A DNA stretch of 60,909 nt. It comes from Candidatus Avitreponema avistercoris (GTDB lineage Bacteria > Spirochaetota > Spirochaetia > Treponematales > Treponemataceae). Each line of letters opens with the position of its first letter. Within the stretch, counting starts at the first letter, position 1. The notes beneath the pieces were generated by a model, which saw nothing but the letters and a program-made list of their open reading frames with translations, made no database searches and was not told the origin of the DNA. The stretch lies in contig JADIMS010000055.1 in the NCBI GenBank assembly GCA_017694555.1, forward strand, positions 1 to 60,909. Reading direction: 5' to 3'. The translations under genes were made by a program, and so were the position numbers. Shown piece by piece: positions 49,998-59,350 of the stretch.

Positions 49998-50714
49998 TTG
50001 ACGGTTTTAATTGTTGACGATGAAGAACCGATCCGGGAACTGATATCCTACAATGTTGCACGAGAAGGATTTTCGTTTGCCGAAGCGGCAAACGGGCAGG
50101 AGGCATTGCGTTTGGCAAAAAGCATCCGTCCGAATGTCATCATCCTGGATTTGATGCTTCCGGATATGAATGGGCTGGACGTTTGCCGTGCCCTGAAGTC
50201 TGATGCAGAGACGGCGGATATTCCGGTGATTATGGAAAGCGCAAAAACCGATGACAGCGATATTGTTGCCGGTCTGGAACTCGGAGCAGACGATTACATC
50301 ACAAAGCCGTTTTCCCCGAAAGTCCTGATCGCCCGCATCCGCTCTGTCCTGCGCCGGAGTTCTGCGCGTAAGACAGAGCCGTCAGTTCCGGAAGAAATCC
50401 GGATCCGGGATATCCGGATTATTCCGCGGAAACATGAAGTGTTTATCCGGAATGCGGCTGTGGAGTTAAGCGCTGCGGAATTTTCCATCCTTCTTTTCCT
50501 TGCAGAGCATCCGGGACAGGTGTTTTCGCGCCAGCAAATTATTTATGCCGTTAAAGGGGACGGATATCCGGTAACGGACCGCTCCGTCGATGTGCAAATT
50601 CTCAGCATCCGCAGAAAACTCGGGGATTCCCCCGATAAAAATTCCGCGGATGCGCATCCGCCCTTGATCGAAACAATCCGGGGCGTTGGTTATCGTTTAA
50701 GGGAAGAGGTATGA
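49998..50714 (+). CDS. phoB: Phosphate response regulator PhoB
   Basis: The 238-residue regulator has a receiver domain (about 1-118) with acidic pocket Asp7/Asp8, phosphorylated Asp51 in IILDLMLPD, and Lys in ITKPFSPK. An OmpR/PhoB winged helix follows (about 140-235), with DRSVDVQILSIRRKLGD and TIRGVGYRL. I chose the TTG at 49998, which follows GGGGGT by about six bases and starts at TVLIVDDEEPIRE. A longer frame from an ATG at 49950 would add 16 non-family residues overlapping phoU. It would bind the direct repeats upstream of pstS. Confidence 0.94.
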   Translation: MTVLIVDDEEPIRELISYNVAREGFSFAEAANGQEALRLAKSIRPNVIILDLMLPDMNGLDVCRALKSDAETADIPVIMESAKTDDSDIVAGLELGADDYITKPFSPKVLIARIRSVLRRSSARKTEPSVPEEIRIRDIRIIPRKHEVFIRNAAVELSAAEFSILLFLAEHPGQVFSRQQIIYAVKGDGYPVTDRSVDVQILSIRRKLGDSPDKNSADAHPPLIETIRGVGYRLREEV

Positions 50715-52582
50715 TTCAAAAAAAATCTCCGCGCATCTGGGTCTATCAGATTCTGTTTGCCGGAATTATTTTTTGCGCAGCCTTTTTGTCTGCGCTTGCT
50801 GCCGGGCTTCAGTATGCCCGCAATGTTTCGCTGTATCAGACGGAGCAGGATCTGCGTACGTTCTCTGCGGCGGTGCAGGCGGTTGTTGCGGAAGAATGGA
50901 AGAAAATAGAAGCCGCGGACAGGAATTTGACGGATGGATTCCGGCAGCTTGACGGAATGCTGAAAGATATTGCCGGTTTTACGCCGGATTTCCGGATTTC
51001 GATTGTGGATCAAACCGGAAAAGTGGTTGCCGATTCGGACAGTCCGGATATTTCCGAATTGGAAAACCACCGTTACCGGGAAGAAGTATCGGAAGCCCTG
51101 CACGGCGGGGAAGCAACCGCTGTCCGGAGAAGTACGGTTACAGAAAAAGACCTTCTGTATTACGCATCCCCGGTACAGCTGGGCGGCGGATTGATGGCGC
51201 TCCGTCTGTCCATGCCGCTTGAATTGAATGTGTTTGAATCTTCCGGCGTGCAGAAGCGGATGACCGTGGTGTTTGTACTTCTTCTTTGTCTGTCCCTCGG
51301 CTGTTCGTTTTTAATTTCCGGAAAAATTATCCGGCAAATCCATAAATTGCAGCGTACTGCCCGGGAATATGCTGCCGGTAACTTCGCATACCGTCCCGAT
51401 GTGTTTTCGCCGAAAGAACTGGCCAATCTCTCTTTTTCCCTCGGGCAAATGGCGTCGCAAATCCAGGAAAATATCGCCAGCATTGCAAAAAGCCGCGACG
51501 ATTTCCAGGCTGTGTTTTCCGGTTCCACGGAAGGCCTTGTATTTTTTGACAGCGATATGATGGTTCTTGCTTACAACGACGCTGCGGCAAAATTCTTTGA
51601 TGTCCCGGTTGACAGTGCCGTAGGCTATCCGCTTATCCAGAGTGTCCGCAACGCGGATATTCAGGCGCTTGTCAGTAAAACCGTGGCGGGAGATGATTCC
51701 GGCGGAACGGATGAAGTTTCGGTCCAGGTGTTTCACACTTCTTCCGTTTACGAACTGCTGGTACGTTGTGTTCCCATCCGGAACACGCAGTCAACCGGAA
51801 AGCCGTACAGTTTCCTGCTGATTGCCACGGATATTACCAGACTCCGCCAGCTTGAACAGGTGCGGAAAGATTTTGTGGCAAATGTTTCGCACGAATTGAA
51901 AACGCCGGTTACGGCCATTAAAGGTTTTGCCGAAACGCTGTTGGAGAATCCGTCCGCAGACCCGGCAGAACAGCGCCGGTTTTTGGAAATCATCAATTCG
52001 CAGACCGCGCGTCTCGGAGATATTATCGAAGACTTGCTGACGCTTTCCAAGCTGGATCAGCAAACCGCGCTGCCTGAAGTTATGCCCTCCGACCTGGTTT
52101 CGCTGCTGAAGACAATTTGTGCCGGCTATGAAAAGGCGGCGGAGAAAAAAAACATTACGCTGTCTTTTTCTGCGGAAGGAGATATTCCGCAGGTGGAAAT
52201 CAATCAGGCTCTGTTCCAGCATGCGATGGAGAACTTGCTGGATAATGCGGTAAAATACTGTCCTCCGGGTTCTTCCGTTTCCTGTACGGTTTCCCAAGCG
52301 TCCGGCGGAAAACCTGCGGTAATGATTGCCGTGGAAGACTCCGGTTCCGGAATTCCGGATGCATACAAAGAACGCGTGTTTGAACGTTTCTTCCGCATCG
52401 ACAAGGGAAGAAGCCGCGGGCAGGGCGGAACCGGTCTCGGGCTTTCCATCGTGCGCCATGTGGTGAATATCCACGGCGGAACTATCCGCGCTGCGGACCG
52501 GCCGGACGGCTTGCCGGGTGCGCGTTTTGAAATCATTTTGCCGGCAGCCCGTGACCCGGTAATGCACAATCCGGTTGAATAA
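50711..52582 (+). CDS. phoR: Phosphate sensor histidine kinase PhoR
   Basis: The 623-residue membrane kinase has a first helix at about residues 11-31, a periplasmic domain of about 140 residues, a second helix near 178-200, a HAMP-like segment, and a PAS domain of about 255-375. His394 in NVSHELKTP is the phosphorylated residue. The ATPase domain has the N-box MENLLDNAVKYCPPGS, G1 DSGSGIPD and G2 GGTGLGLSI. Its start overlaps the phoB stop by four bases. The large periplasmic domain is longer than in E. coli PhoR and nearer to the Firmicutes type. Confidence 0.96.
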   Translation: MIQKKSPRIWVYQILFAGIIFCAAFLSALAAGLQYARNVSLYQTEQDLRTFSAAVQAVVAEEWKKIEAADRNLTDGFRQLDGMLKDIAGFTPDFRISIVDQTGKVVADSDSPDISELENHRYREEVSEALHGGEATAVRRSTVTEKDLLYYASPVQLGGGLMALRLSMPLELNVFESSGVQKRMTVVFVLLLCLSLGCSFLISGKIIRQIHKLQRTAREYAAGNFAYRPDVFSPKELANLSFSLGQMASQIQENIASIAKSRDDFQAVFSGSTEGLVFFDSDMMVLAYNDAAAKFFDVPVDSAVGYPLIQSVRNADIQALVSKTVAGDDSGGTDEVSVQVFHTSSVYELLVRCVPIRNTQSTGKPYSFLLIATDITRLRQLEQVRKDFVANVSHELKTPVTAIKGFAETLLENPSADPAEQRRFLEIINSQTARLGDIIEDLLTLSKLDQQTALPEVMPSDLVSLLKTICAGYEKAAEKKNITLSFSAEGDIPQVEINQALFQHAMENLLDNAVKYCPPGSSVSCTVSQASGGKPAVMIAVEDSGSGIPDAYKERVFERFFRIDKGRSRGQGGTGLGLSIVRHVVNIHGGTIRAADRPDGLPGARFEIILPAARDPVMHNPVE

Positions 52583-52600
52583 AAGAAAAAATAAAGATAA

Positions 52601-52638
52601 AGCGGAATACAGACGGCGCTGTATTCCGCTTTTTTTTA
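52601..52638. terminator. Bidirectional terminator between phoR and hydF
   Basis: AGCGGAATACAG (52601-52612) pairs with CTGTATTCCGCT (52619-52630), with a six-base loop. On the plus strand eight T residues follow; on the minus strand TTTATCTTTATTTTTT follows, so it can end both the phosphate operon and the convergent hydF transcript. Confidence 0.92.
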
Positions 52639-53874
52639 TTTTTTCTGCGGCAGCGTTACTTTGTCCAGAATTCCGTTGAGCCAGGCGATGGTGATTCCGT
52701 AATTGGTCATCGGAACACCTGCTTCTGCGGCGGCCTCCTGCCGTGCAAGAACATAGGCGCGGTTGAACATACACGCGCCGCAATGGATAACCAATGAATA
52801 CGGGGAGAGGTCTTCCGGAAAATCCGTTCCGCTGACAACTTCAATTTGCAGCCGGTCGCCTTCGCCCGGATATTTCCGGTTCAGGAACTGGCGCAGCATG
52901 GCCGGAATTTTTTCCCGTCCGATATCTTCCGTCAACGGTGCGTGCGCGCAGGCTTCCGCAATGAGTACTTTGGAATCCCCGCGCAGCCGTCCGATGCCGT
53001 CCGCTCCTTCTGCAAACCGGGAAATATTTCCTTTTTCCGCCGCAAGAAGAACCGAAAAAGATGTCAGCCGGGAAGCCTCCGGTTTTTTGTCATACACCGT
53101 TTTGAAAACCTGCGAATCGGTAATAATCAGCGCCGGCGGTTCTGCAAGCGTGTCCAATGTCCGCGTCAGTACGTCCGGCGTACAGCAATGGATGATGCAT
53201 CCGCGGTCCAGAAGCTCCCGGATTACCTGCACCTGCGGCAGGATCAACCGGCCTTTCGGCGCCTGAATATCCTGCGGCATAACCAGCAGGACCGCGTCGC
53301 CCGGCGAACATAAACCGGCAGTCAAAAAACCGGCGCCGGAGTCTTCCGGAATTTTCCGCCGGATTTGCGTAAGGATTTCCGGAATACCCGTTCCCTGAAG
53401 CGCGCTGACGGCAACCGGCATTTCCCCGGCTGCGCGTGCGGCGGCTTCCAATAGTTCCGGCACACAGGAAACGGCATCGGTTTTATTGAGCACGGGAACC
53501 GCCGGGGTTTTCCGGCTCCGGAGTTTTTCCATCCATTCTTTTTCCGCCGCAAATCCGTCCGCACGGTTTTCCGGTGCAAACACAACGACGGCTACGTCGG
53601 TTTTTTGCAGCGCGTCTTCTGTTTTTTCTGCACGCGCTTTGCCCAGCGCCGTTGTATCGCTGAAGCCGGCTGTGTCGATAAATGTTACCGGCCCGATACC
53701 GTGTATCTCCATTGATTTAAATACCGGGTCTGTCGTGGTTCCCGCATATTCGGAAACCACGGCAAAGTCCTGCCGGATCAGGGCGTTCAGCAGTGAAGAT
53801 TTTCCGCTGTTTGTTCTTCCGAAAATCCCGATGTGCAGCCGGTTTCCCCGCGGCGTTCCCTGCATACTTTCCAT
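52636..53874 (-). CDS. hydF: [FeFe]-hydrogenase maturation GTPase HydF
   Basis: HydF is the scaffold that assembles and delivers the 2Fe subcluster of [FeFe]-hydrogenase. The 412-residue protein has the G domain with P-loop GRTNSGKSS (residues about 19-27), DTAGFSD (G3) and NKTD (G4), a middle dimerisation domain, and the C-terminal cluster region EACAH and HCGACM. GGGGAG precedes the ATG at 53874. It is the last gene of the hyd operon and ends at the shared terminator. Confidence 0.95.
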   Translation of the reverse strand: MESMQGTPRGNRLHIGIFGRTNSGKSSLLNALIRQDFAVVSEYAGTTTDPVFKSMEIHGIGPVTFIDTAGFSDTTALGKARAEKTEDALQKTDVAVVVFAPENRADGFAAEKEWMEKLRSRKTPAVPVLNKTDAVSCVPELLEAAARAAGEMPVAVSALQGTGIPEILTQIRRKIPEDSGAGFLTAGLCSPGDAVLLVMPQDIQAPKGRLILPQVQVIRELLDRGCIIHCCTPDVLTRTLDTLAEPPALIITDSQVFKTVYDKKPEASRLTSFSVLLAAEKGNISRFAEGADGIGRLRGDSKVLIAEACAHAPLTEDIGREKIPAMLRQFLNRKYPGEGDRLQIEVVSGTDFPEDLSPYSLVIHCGACMFNRAYVLARQEAAAEAGVPMTNYGITIAWLNGILDKVTLPQKK

Positions 53875-53889
53875 GTGTACTCCCCGGAA

Positions 53890-55305
53890 TTAAAAACGGA
53901 AATCCCGTTTCCCTGCCGCTTCTTCCGCAAGGTATTCGCCGACCTTTTTACGGATAACAGGATTCGGCAGGTTTTGAATTTCTTCTGCGATCAGTTTTTC
54001 ACCCAGCGCTTTGGTTTCCGGGGAAGCGTAGTCCTCCAGATACTCTTTCAGCGTGATGATGGCGTTGGGCTGGCAGCAGTCCGCGATTTTTCCGGATTTT
54101 ACCAGCTGCATGAACCGGTCGCCGGTCCTGCCGGAACGGTAGCAGGCGGTACAAAAACTCGGAATATGCCGGTTCTGCATGAGCCAGCGCACAACTTCAT
54201 CCAGGGAGCGTGTGTCGCTGACGTCGAACTGTACGGTTTCCTCCGGGCGTTCTTCTTCGCAATATCCGCCGACACTTGTGCGCGAACCGCCGGAAATCTG
54301 CGATACGCCGAGCTCCAGCACGCGTTCCCGTGTTTTCTGCGATTCCCTGGTGGAAACAATCATGCCGGTGTAAGGAACGGCGATGCGGATGACGGTTACG
54401 ATTTTGGCAAACGTGTCGTCGTCGATTGCGTTTTCAAATGTTCCTGCGTCGATGTCATCTGCGTTCCGGATTCTGGGTACGCTGATGGTATGCGGCCCGA
54501 CGCCTTTTGCCGCTTCCAGATGTTCGGCGTGCATCAGCAGTCCGACAAAATCATAGCGGTAAAGGTTGAGTCCGAACAGCACGCCGCATCCGACGTCGTC
54601 GATTCCGCCGTCCATCGCGCGGTCCATCGCTTCGGTGTGATACGCGTAATCGCTTTTCGGTCCTGTGGGATGCAGCGCTTCGTAGGCTTTCTTGTTGTAC
54701 GTTTCCTGAAACAAAATATATGTGCCGATTCCCGCTTCCTTCAGTTTCCGGTAATTCTCCACTGTAGTCGCCGCGATATTCACGTTCACCCGCCGGATGG
54801 CGCCGTTTTTATGCCGGATGGAATAAATCGTCCGGATGCTTTCCAAAACGTATTCAATCGGATTGTGTACCGGATCTTCGCCGGTTTCGATTGCAAGGCG
54901 CTTGTGACCCATATCCTGCAAGGCAATGACTTCCCTGCGGATTTCTTCCTGCGAAAGTTTTACCCGCGGAATATGTTTGTTCACGGCATGGTACGGACAA
55001 TACGTGCAGCCGTTGACGCAATAATTGGAAAGGTACAGCGGTGCAAAAAGCACGATGCGGTTGCCGTAAAATTTTTCTTTGATTTCTTTGGCAATTTCCA
55101 CCATCTTTCCGTTGAACTCCGGAATGTCGCATTCCAACAGGACTGCCGCTTCCCGGTGTGAAAGCCCTTTACACTCTTTTGCTTTTTCCAGAAGAGAGGC
55201 AATCAGTGCACGGTCGCTTTTGTGTTCCTGCGCAAACGCGAGCGTCTCCTGGATTTCCGCATCGTTAATGAAATCTTCTGCGTGCGGCGATTTTACATCG
55301 TACAT
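53890..55305 (-). CDS. hydG: [FeFe]-hydrogenase maturase HydG (radical SAM)
   Basis: HydG splits tyrosine to produce CO and cyanide for the H-cluster. The 471-residue protein has the radical SAM cysteines C96, C100 and C103 in CVNGCTYC, and the auxiliary-cluster cysteines near the C-terminus in CTACYRSGRTGDRFM and later ADCCQPNA. The N-terminal HREAAVLLECD and YHAVNKHIPR also match. AGGAGG precedes the ATG, and the start overlaps the hydE end by 13 bases. Confidence 0.96.
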   Translation of the reverse strand: MYDVKSPHAEDFINDAEIQETLAFAQEHKSDRALIASLLEKAKECKGLSHREAAVLLECDIPEFNGKMVEIAKEIKEKFYGNRIVLFAPLYLSNYCVNGCTYCPYHAVNKHIPRVKLSQEEIRREVIALQDMGHKRLAIETGEDPVHNPIEYVLESIRTIYSIRHKNGAIRRVNVNIAATTVENYRKLKEAGIGTYILFQETYNKKAYEALHPTGPKSDYAYHTEAMDRAMDGGIDDVGCGVLFGLNLYRYDFVGLLMHAEHLEAAKGVGPHTISVPRIRNADDIDAGTFENAIDDDTFAKIVTVIRIAVPYTGMIVSTRESQKTRERVLELGVSQISGGSRTSVGGYCEEERPEETVQFDVSDTRSLDEVVRWLMQNRHIPSFCTACYRSGRTGDRFMQLVKSGKIADCCQPNAIITLKEYLEDYASPETKALGEKLIAEEIQNLPNPVIRKKVGEYLAEEAAGKRDFRF

Positions 55306-56405
55306 ATTTTCCTCCTGTTTGCCGGTTCTGCATCCTGCCGTTCCGTTGCGGAAAAATCCCCGCGTCCGTCCGACAGCACATAGCCGATATTCTGTATTCT
55401 TTCCCGGAGCACGGCCAATCCTTCTGCGGATTCCGCGCCTTCAGAGATTTTACCCTGATAGATTTCATAATTCCGTTTTGCATTCTCCGGGGAAATATTC
55501 GGCATGACGACGTTTGCCCCGGAAAGGATTCCCTGTTCCCTGCCGTCCGGTGCGATGGTGGCCAGCGCCGTAGTGGCCGGGATGAGCGCATCGGGAAGCA
55601 GAATGCGGACAACGGAAAGCAAAAACGTGGTAAGTTCCGCGCTTCCCTGCGGATATGCGGCAAACGGCGTCTGCGGATGCGGAATAAAAGGGCCGATTCC
55701 TGCCATTTCCGGCTGCAAATCTGCAAGAAACAGGAGGTCTTCCGCCAGATGTTCCGCCGTCTGCCCGGGCGATCCGGTCATAAAGCCGCTTCCTGTCTGG
55801 TAGCCGCAAGCCTTGAGCGCCTCCAGGCAAGCCTTGCGCGCTTCCGCCGTCCGTTCCGGTTTGTCTTCTGCGTGTAAAAACCGGTAATGCTCCGGATTTG
55901 CGCTTTCGTGGCGCAGCAAATAGCGGTCTGCGCCGGCTTCTTTCCACAGGCGGTATACGCTGCTTTCCTGTTCGCCCAGCGAAAGCGTCAGGGCGCATTC
56001 CGGAAAACGCGCTTTGATTGTGCGCGCCAGTCCGGCAACCGCATCCGGGGAAAACGCGGCGTCTTCCCCGCCCTGCAGGACAAACGTTCGGAAGCCCAGC
56101 CGGAACGCTTTTCCGCAGCACGCCAGGATTTCTTCCGCCGGAAGCCTGTACCGGCTGACGTTCCGGTTGGTGCAGCGGATTCCGCAGTACGAGCAGTTGT
56201 TCCGGCAGTAGTTGGTGCATTCGATCAGCGCCCGGCGGAAAACCTGTTTTCCGGATTTCCGCTGCTGTATCCGGACGGCGAGTTCCGCCGCCTCCGTCCT
56301 TGCTTCCTGCCGGCGTCCGATGAGTTCTGCAAAGTTATCCCGGGAAAGGCGTCCGTTTTCCGCGAGTTCCTGCAAAAGCAGGGAGACGCCTGTATTCCGT
56401 GCCAT
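55293..56405 (-). CDS. hydE: [FeFe]-hydrogenase maturase HydE (radical SAM)
   Basis: HydE helps to build the dithiomethylamine bridge of the H-cluster. The 370-residue protein has the radical SAM motif C67-x3-C71-x2-C74 in TNYCRNNCSYCGIR, the SAM-binding QGGEDAAF, and FIPHPQTPF near residue 250. It lies twelve bases past the regulator gene and has only a weak SD, so it is probably translated by coupling to the gene before it. Confidence 0.95.
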   Translation of the reverse strand: MARNTGVSLLLQELAENGRLSRDNFAELIGRRQEARTEAAELAVRIQQRKSGKQVFRRALIECTNYCRNNCSYCGIRCTNRNVSRYRLPAEEILACCGKAFRLGFRTFVLQGGEDAAFSPDAVAGLARTIKARFPECALTLSLGEQESSVYRLWKEAGADRYLLRHESANPEHYRFLHAEDKPERTAEARKACLEALKACGYQTGSGFMTGSPGQTAEHLAEDLLFLADLQPEMAGIGPFIPHPQTPFAAYPQGSAELTTFLLSVVRILLPDALIPATTALATIAPDGREQGILSGANVVMPNISPENAKRNYEIYQGKISEGAESAEGLAVLRERIQNIGYVLSDGRGDFSATERQDAEPANRRKICTM

Positions 56406-56417
56406 GACGTGCCGCCG

Positions 56418-56663
56418 TCAGGTTTTCGGCATCACCGTTTTGGAAGAGACGCCGGGAAGCAGACCGATTTTTCCGGCCAGCGCACTGATGGTATCCTGCG
56501 GCGCGTCCAGCACGATGCTGATAATCGAGAGATTTTCTTTTTTGTAGGGGATTCCCATCCTGCCGATGATGAAATCGGAATACTCGTGCAGAATTCCGTT
56601 CAGGCGTTCTGCCGAATGCCGGTCTTTCAGCACAATTCCGATCAGCGCGACTCTTGTTTCCAT
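56418..56663 (-). CDS. Iron-only hydrogenase system regulator (TM1266-type)
   Basis: The 81-residue protein has an ACT-like fold signature: VALIGIVLKDRHSAERLNGIL, FIIGRMGIPYKKENLSIISI and LDAPQDTISALAGKIGLLPGV. It matches the small putative regulator often next to hydE, hydG and hydF (TM1266 family). Its exact role is not known. I placed the start at the ATG at 56663 with CGGAGG six bases upstream. It leads a minus-strand operon with hydE, hydG and hydF. Confidence 0.88.
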   Translation of the reverse strand: METRVALIGIVLKDRHSAERLNGILHEYSDFIIGRMGIPYKKENLSIISIVLDAPQDTISALAGKIGLLPGVSSKTVMPKT

Positions 56664-56811
56664 CCGGACCTCCGAAAGAGAATAGATGCCGTTTTTCACA
56701 GGGAAAAATCTTCTCCGTAAGCGGATGCCGCAAAACATCCCGCTGCCGGGTCAGCGCTTCCTCTGCGAACAGATCATGTTGCTTTCAGTGTACTGCAAAC
56801 CGGGCAGAAAA

Positions 56812-57762
56812 TCAACCGGCTGTTCCCGGCGTTTCCTCCAGCCCGTCCAGACGGCCTTTTTCGTTTTCGGTGTGCATGTTTTCCAGAATGTGCATCACGT
56901 AATCCACGGTAATCTGCTTGCGGTCTGTCTGGTCCGGCTCCGCCTGCGCCGCCCACTGTTTCGCTTCTTCCCGCAGCGCGGCGGCGCTGCAAATGTTTCC
57001 CGCCGTCATAATCAGCCGGTCGTGGAATACGACGTCTTCGGTCATTTCATGCTTGCTTTCCGGAATCCGCAGGCAGTTTCCGTTGATGGAAACCGGCATT
57101 ACGACGTCCGACAGCTTGATGTAAGAATCGATTTCCCGCACGCCGCGCTTGGTTTCCGGATGGCCGGGCCGGTAGCGCGTTCCGGACGGGAAAACCAGAA
57201 CGGCATTCCCTTCCTGCCGCACGCGTTCAAAAGCCCGCATCGAAGCGATATTGATGAGCCGGCTTCTCTGTTCCTCTTTCTTATGTTCTTCCGGATCGGC
57301 GACGGCGGCCAGGGAACGGCTGGGATAAATCACGATGCGGGCGTACGCTTCCGCAAAGGCTGCAATGTAGGGATTGTCTTCGTTCAGCTTCATGCCGGCA
57401 ATGGCTACAATGCGTTCCGAAAGTTCCCGTCCGGTTTCCCCGCAGGTAGAAGAAAGCATATAAATCAGGATGGGCAGGTCAAAGTTGCTGTAATGCTCCA
57501 TGAGGATAAGCCCTTTTTTCCCTTCTTTCAGCTGCTGCAAAAAGGCTTCCGCATTGGCAAAGTTTTTGATGCCGGATCCGGGCAGCAGCACTTCGCGGCA
57601 CATCCCGTTTACAAGCTCCCGGATTTTGTAATTCGGCGTCTGGAAGACATTGTGTTCCGTGATTACGCGGTCTACACTGGAATATTCCAGCAATTTTGGG
57701 AACAGGTCTTTATAATATTCCGCAAGGGTCAGTCCGTTTTTTTTCTGCGGTTCTGCTTCCAT
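56812..57762 (-). CDS. Acyltransferase of the PlsB/PlsC family
   Basis: The 316-residue protein has the acyltransferase motif I as EHYSNFDLP (His-x4-Asp) near residue 95, motif III as FPSGTRYRPG near residue 195, and VMPVSINGN, a motif IV match. It would add an acyl chain to a glycerol phosphate or related lipid in membrane synthesis. It lacks a clear membrane helix, so it is probably peripheral. GGAGG precedes the ATG. It lies on its own between the hyd genes and the divergent citrate synthase. Confidence 0.85.
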   Translation of the reverse strand: MEAEPQKKNGLTLAEYYKDLFPKLLEYSSVDRVITEHNVFQTPNYKIRELVNGMCREVLLPGSGIKNFANAEAFLQQLKEGKKGLILMEHYSNFDLPILIYMLSSTCGETGRELSERIVAIAGMKLNEDNPYIAAFAEAYARIVIYPSRSLAAVADPEEHKKEEQRSRLINIASMRAFERVRQEGNAVLVFPSGTRYRPGHPETKRGVREIDSYIKLSDVVMPVSINGNCLRIPESKHEMTEDVVFHDRLIMTAGNICSAAALREEAKQWAAQAEPDQTDRKQITVDYVMHILENMHTENEKGRLDGLEETPGTAG

Positions 57763-57889
57763 AACAACCTCCGCCCGGCGCTTCCCGGTTATTTGTTTTG
57801 TATGCCGTTATCCGTTTTATGTGTTCTTTATAATATACCGGAAAAATGCCCGGCGCGCAACGCCGTTTTTCGTTTGTTTCCGACTGCGG

Positions 57890-57918
57890 TTGACAGCAGG
57901 AATTTTACATTGTAAACT
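57890..57918 (+). promoter_or_regulatory. Citrate synthase promoter with palindrome over the -10
   Basis: TTGACA (57890-57895), a 17-base spacer and TAAACT (57913-57918). TTTACA-T-TGTAAA (57904-57916) is a perfect 13-base palindrome that covers the end of the spacer and the first part of the -10. A repressor site is the simple explanation; the regulator is not known. Confidence 0.76.
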
Positions 57919-57950
57919 TTAACATAGAAAATTGTCGGAGTATCTATAAA

Positions 57951-59342
57951 ATGCAGGAAGAAACAAACGGCAAAGACCGGGATTCGGAAGAACTGTTTTT
58001 GGCGCAGCGCCTTGCGGAATACAGCGAAGATGCGCTCCGTTGCAGCCAGATTGATCCCGGATTGTACACAAAATACGAAGTCAAGCGCGGGTTGCGCGAC
58101 ATCAGCGGTAAAGGCGTTCTTGCGGGACTGACCGAAATCTCCGAAGTGCTGGCTTATGTCATGGAAGACGAGGATCTGGTTCCCTGCGAAGGCCGCCTGT
58201 TTTACCGCGGGTACGACATCCGCGATCTGGTCCGCGGATTTTTGCATGCCGGGCGTTTCGGGTTTGAGGAAATCACATTCCTGCTGTTGTTCGGCCATCT
58301 CCCCACAGCGGCGGAATACGCGGATTTCCGGCGCGTGCTTGCTTCCTACATGAATCTGCCGGAGATTTTTCTCCGCGACACGATTATGACGGCGCCCGGC
58401 CACGATATGATGAATCAGCTTGCCATGAGCGTACTGGCGCTTTATACCTATGACGAAAAAGCCGAAGACATTTCCGTGCCCAACGTGCTGCGCCAGTGCC
58501 TGCAATTGATTGCACGCTTCCCGATTCTGATGGTGCACGGATTCCATTCTTACGCTTATTATTACAACAGGCAAAGTCTGATTATCCATCCGCCGGAACC
58601 TGAACTTTCGATGGCGGAAAACATCCTGCATATGCTGCGTCCGGATTCCGTTTTTTCCCCGCTGGAAGCGAAGATCCTCGACATCGCGCTGGTGCTGCAT
58701 GCCGAACACGGCGGCGGCAATAACTCGTCGTTTACGAATCATGTGGTCACATCGTCCGGTACGGATACGTATTCCGCAATGACCGCTTCGCTCTGTTCGC
58801 TGAAAGGCCCGCGGCATGGCGGGGCAAACATCAAGGTTGTGCGTATGTTTGAAGACATGAAGCATACCGTGAAGGACTGGAACGACGATGAAGAAATCAG
58901 CGCTTATATTGAACGCATTCTGAATAAAGAGGCGTTTGACAAAAGCGGGCTGGTGTACGGAATCGGTCACGCGGTCTATTCGCTTTCCGATCCGCGTGCG
59001 CTGATTTTCCGCGCGTTTGTGGAAGAGCTGGCCAGGGAAAAACATGCCGAAGACGAATACCGCCTGTATTTCAAAGTCGAAGAACTGGCGCCGAAAGTCA
59101 TCAGCAAATACCGGAAAATGTATAAGGGCGTCAGCGCAAATATCGATTTTTATTCCGGTTTTGTGTACAAGATGCTGAATCTGCCGCAGGAGCTTTTCAC
59201 GCCGATTTTTGCCGCCTCGCGTATGGCCGGCTGGTCCGCACACCGCATCGAGGAGCTGTCCAATAACGGGAAAATCATCCGCCCGGCGTACAAATCCGTA
59301 TGCCGCCAGCGTGCTTATGTCCCGATGGAAGAACGGAACTGA
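57951..59342 (+). CDS. gltA: Citrate synthase
   Basis: It condenses acetyl-CoA and oxaloacetate to citrate. The 463-residue protein has the active-site histidines His253 in LHAEHGGGNNSSFT and His289 in GPRHGGAN, and Asp399 in IDFYSGFVYKML. It carries about 60 extra residues at the N-terminus compared with the minimal form. It has its own promoter and a start with GGAG eleven bases upstream. No other citric-acid-cycle gene is nearby, so it may supply a partial, glutamate-directed branch. It resembles the clostridial citrate synthases. Confidence 0.95.
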   Translation: MQEETNGKDRDSEELFLAQRLAEYSEDALRCSQIDPGLYTKYEVKRGLRDISGKGVLAGLTEISEVLAYVMEDEDLVPCEGRLFYRGYDIRDLVRGFLHAGRFGFEEITFLLLFGHLPTAAEYADFRRVLASYMNLPEIFLRDTIMTAPGHDMMNQLAMSVLALYTYDEKAEDISVPNVLRQCLQLIARFPILMVHGFHSYAYYYNRQSLIIHPPEPELSMAENILHMLRPDSVFSPLEAKILDIALVLHAEHGGGNNSSFTNHVVTSSGTDTYSAMTASLCSLKGPRHGGANIKVVRMFEDMKHTVKDWNDDEEISAYIERILNKEAFDKSGLVYGIGHAVYSLSDPRALIFRAFVEELAREKHAEDEYRLYFKVEELAPKVISKYRKMYKGVSANIDFYSGFVYKMLNLPQELFTPIFAASRMAGWSAHRIEELSNNGKIIRPAYKSVCRQRAYVPMEERN

Positions 59343-59350
59343 ACTGAGCG

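Noticed and set aside
53833-55161. Plus-strand frame of 442 codons opposite hydG
   Set aside because: hydG has the radical SAM motif and an SD; the opposite frame has no coherent domain.
56400-56740. A longer start for the hydrogenase regulator (about 25 extra codons)
   Set aside because: The ATG at 56663 has a strong SD and begins the family motif, while the extra residues are basic and not conserved-looking.
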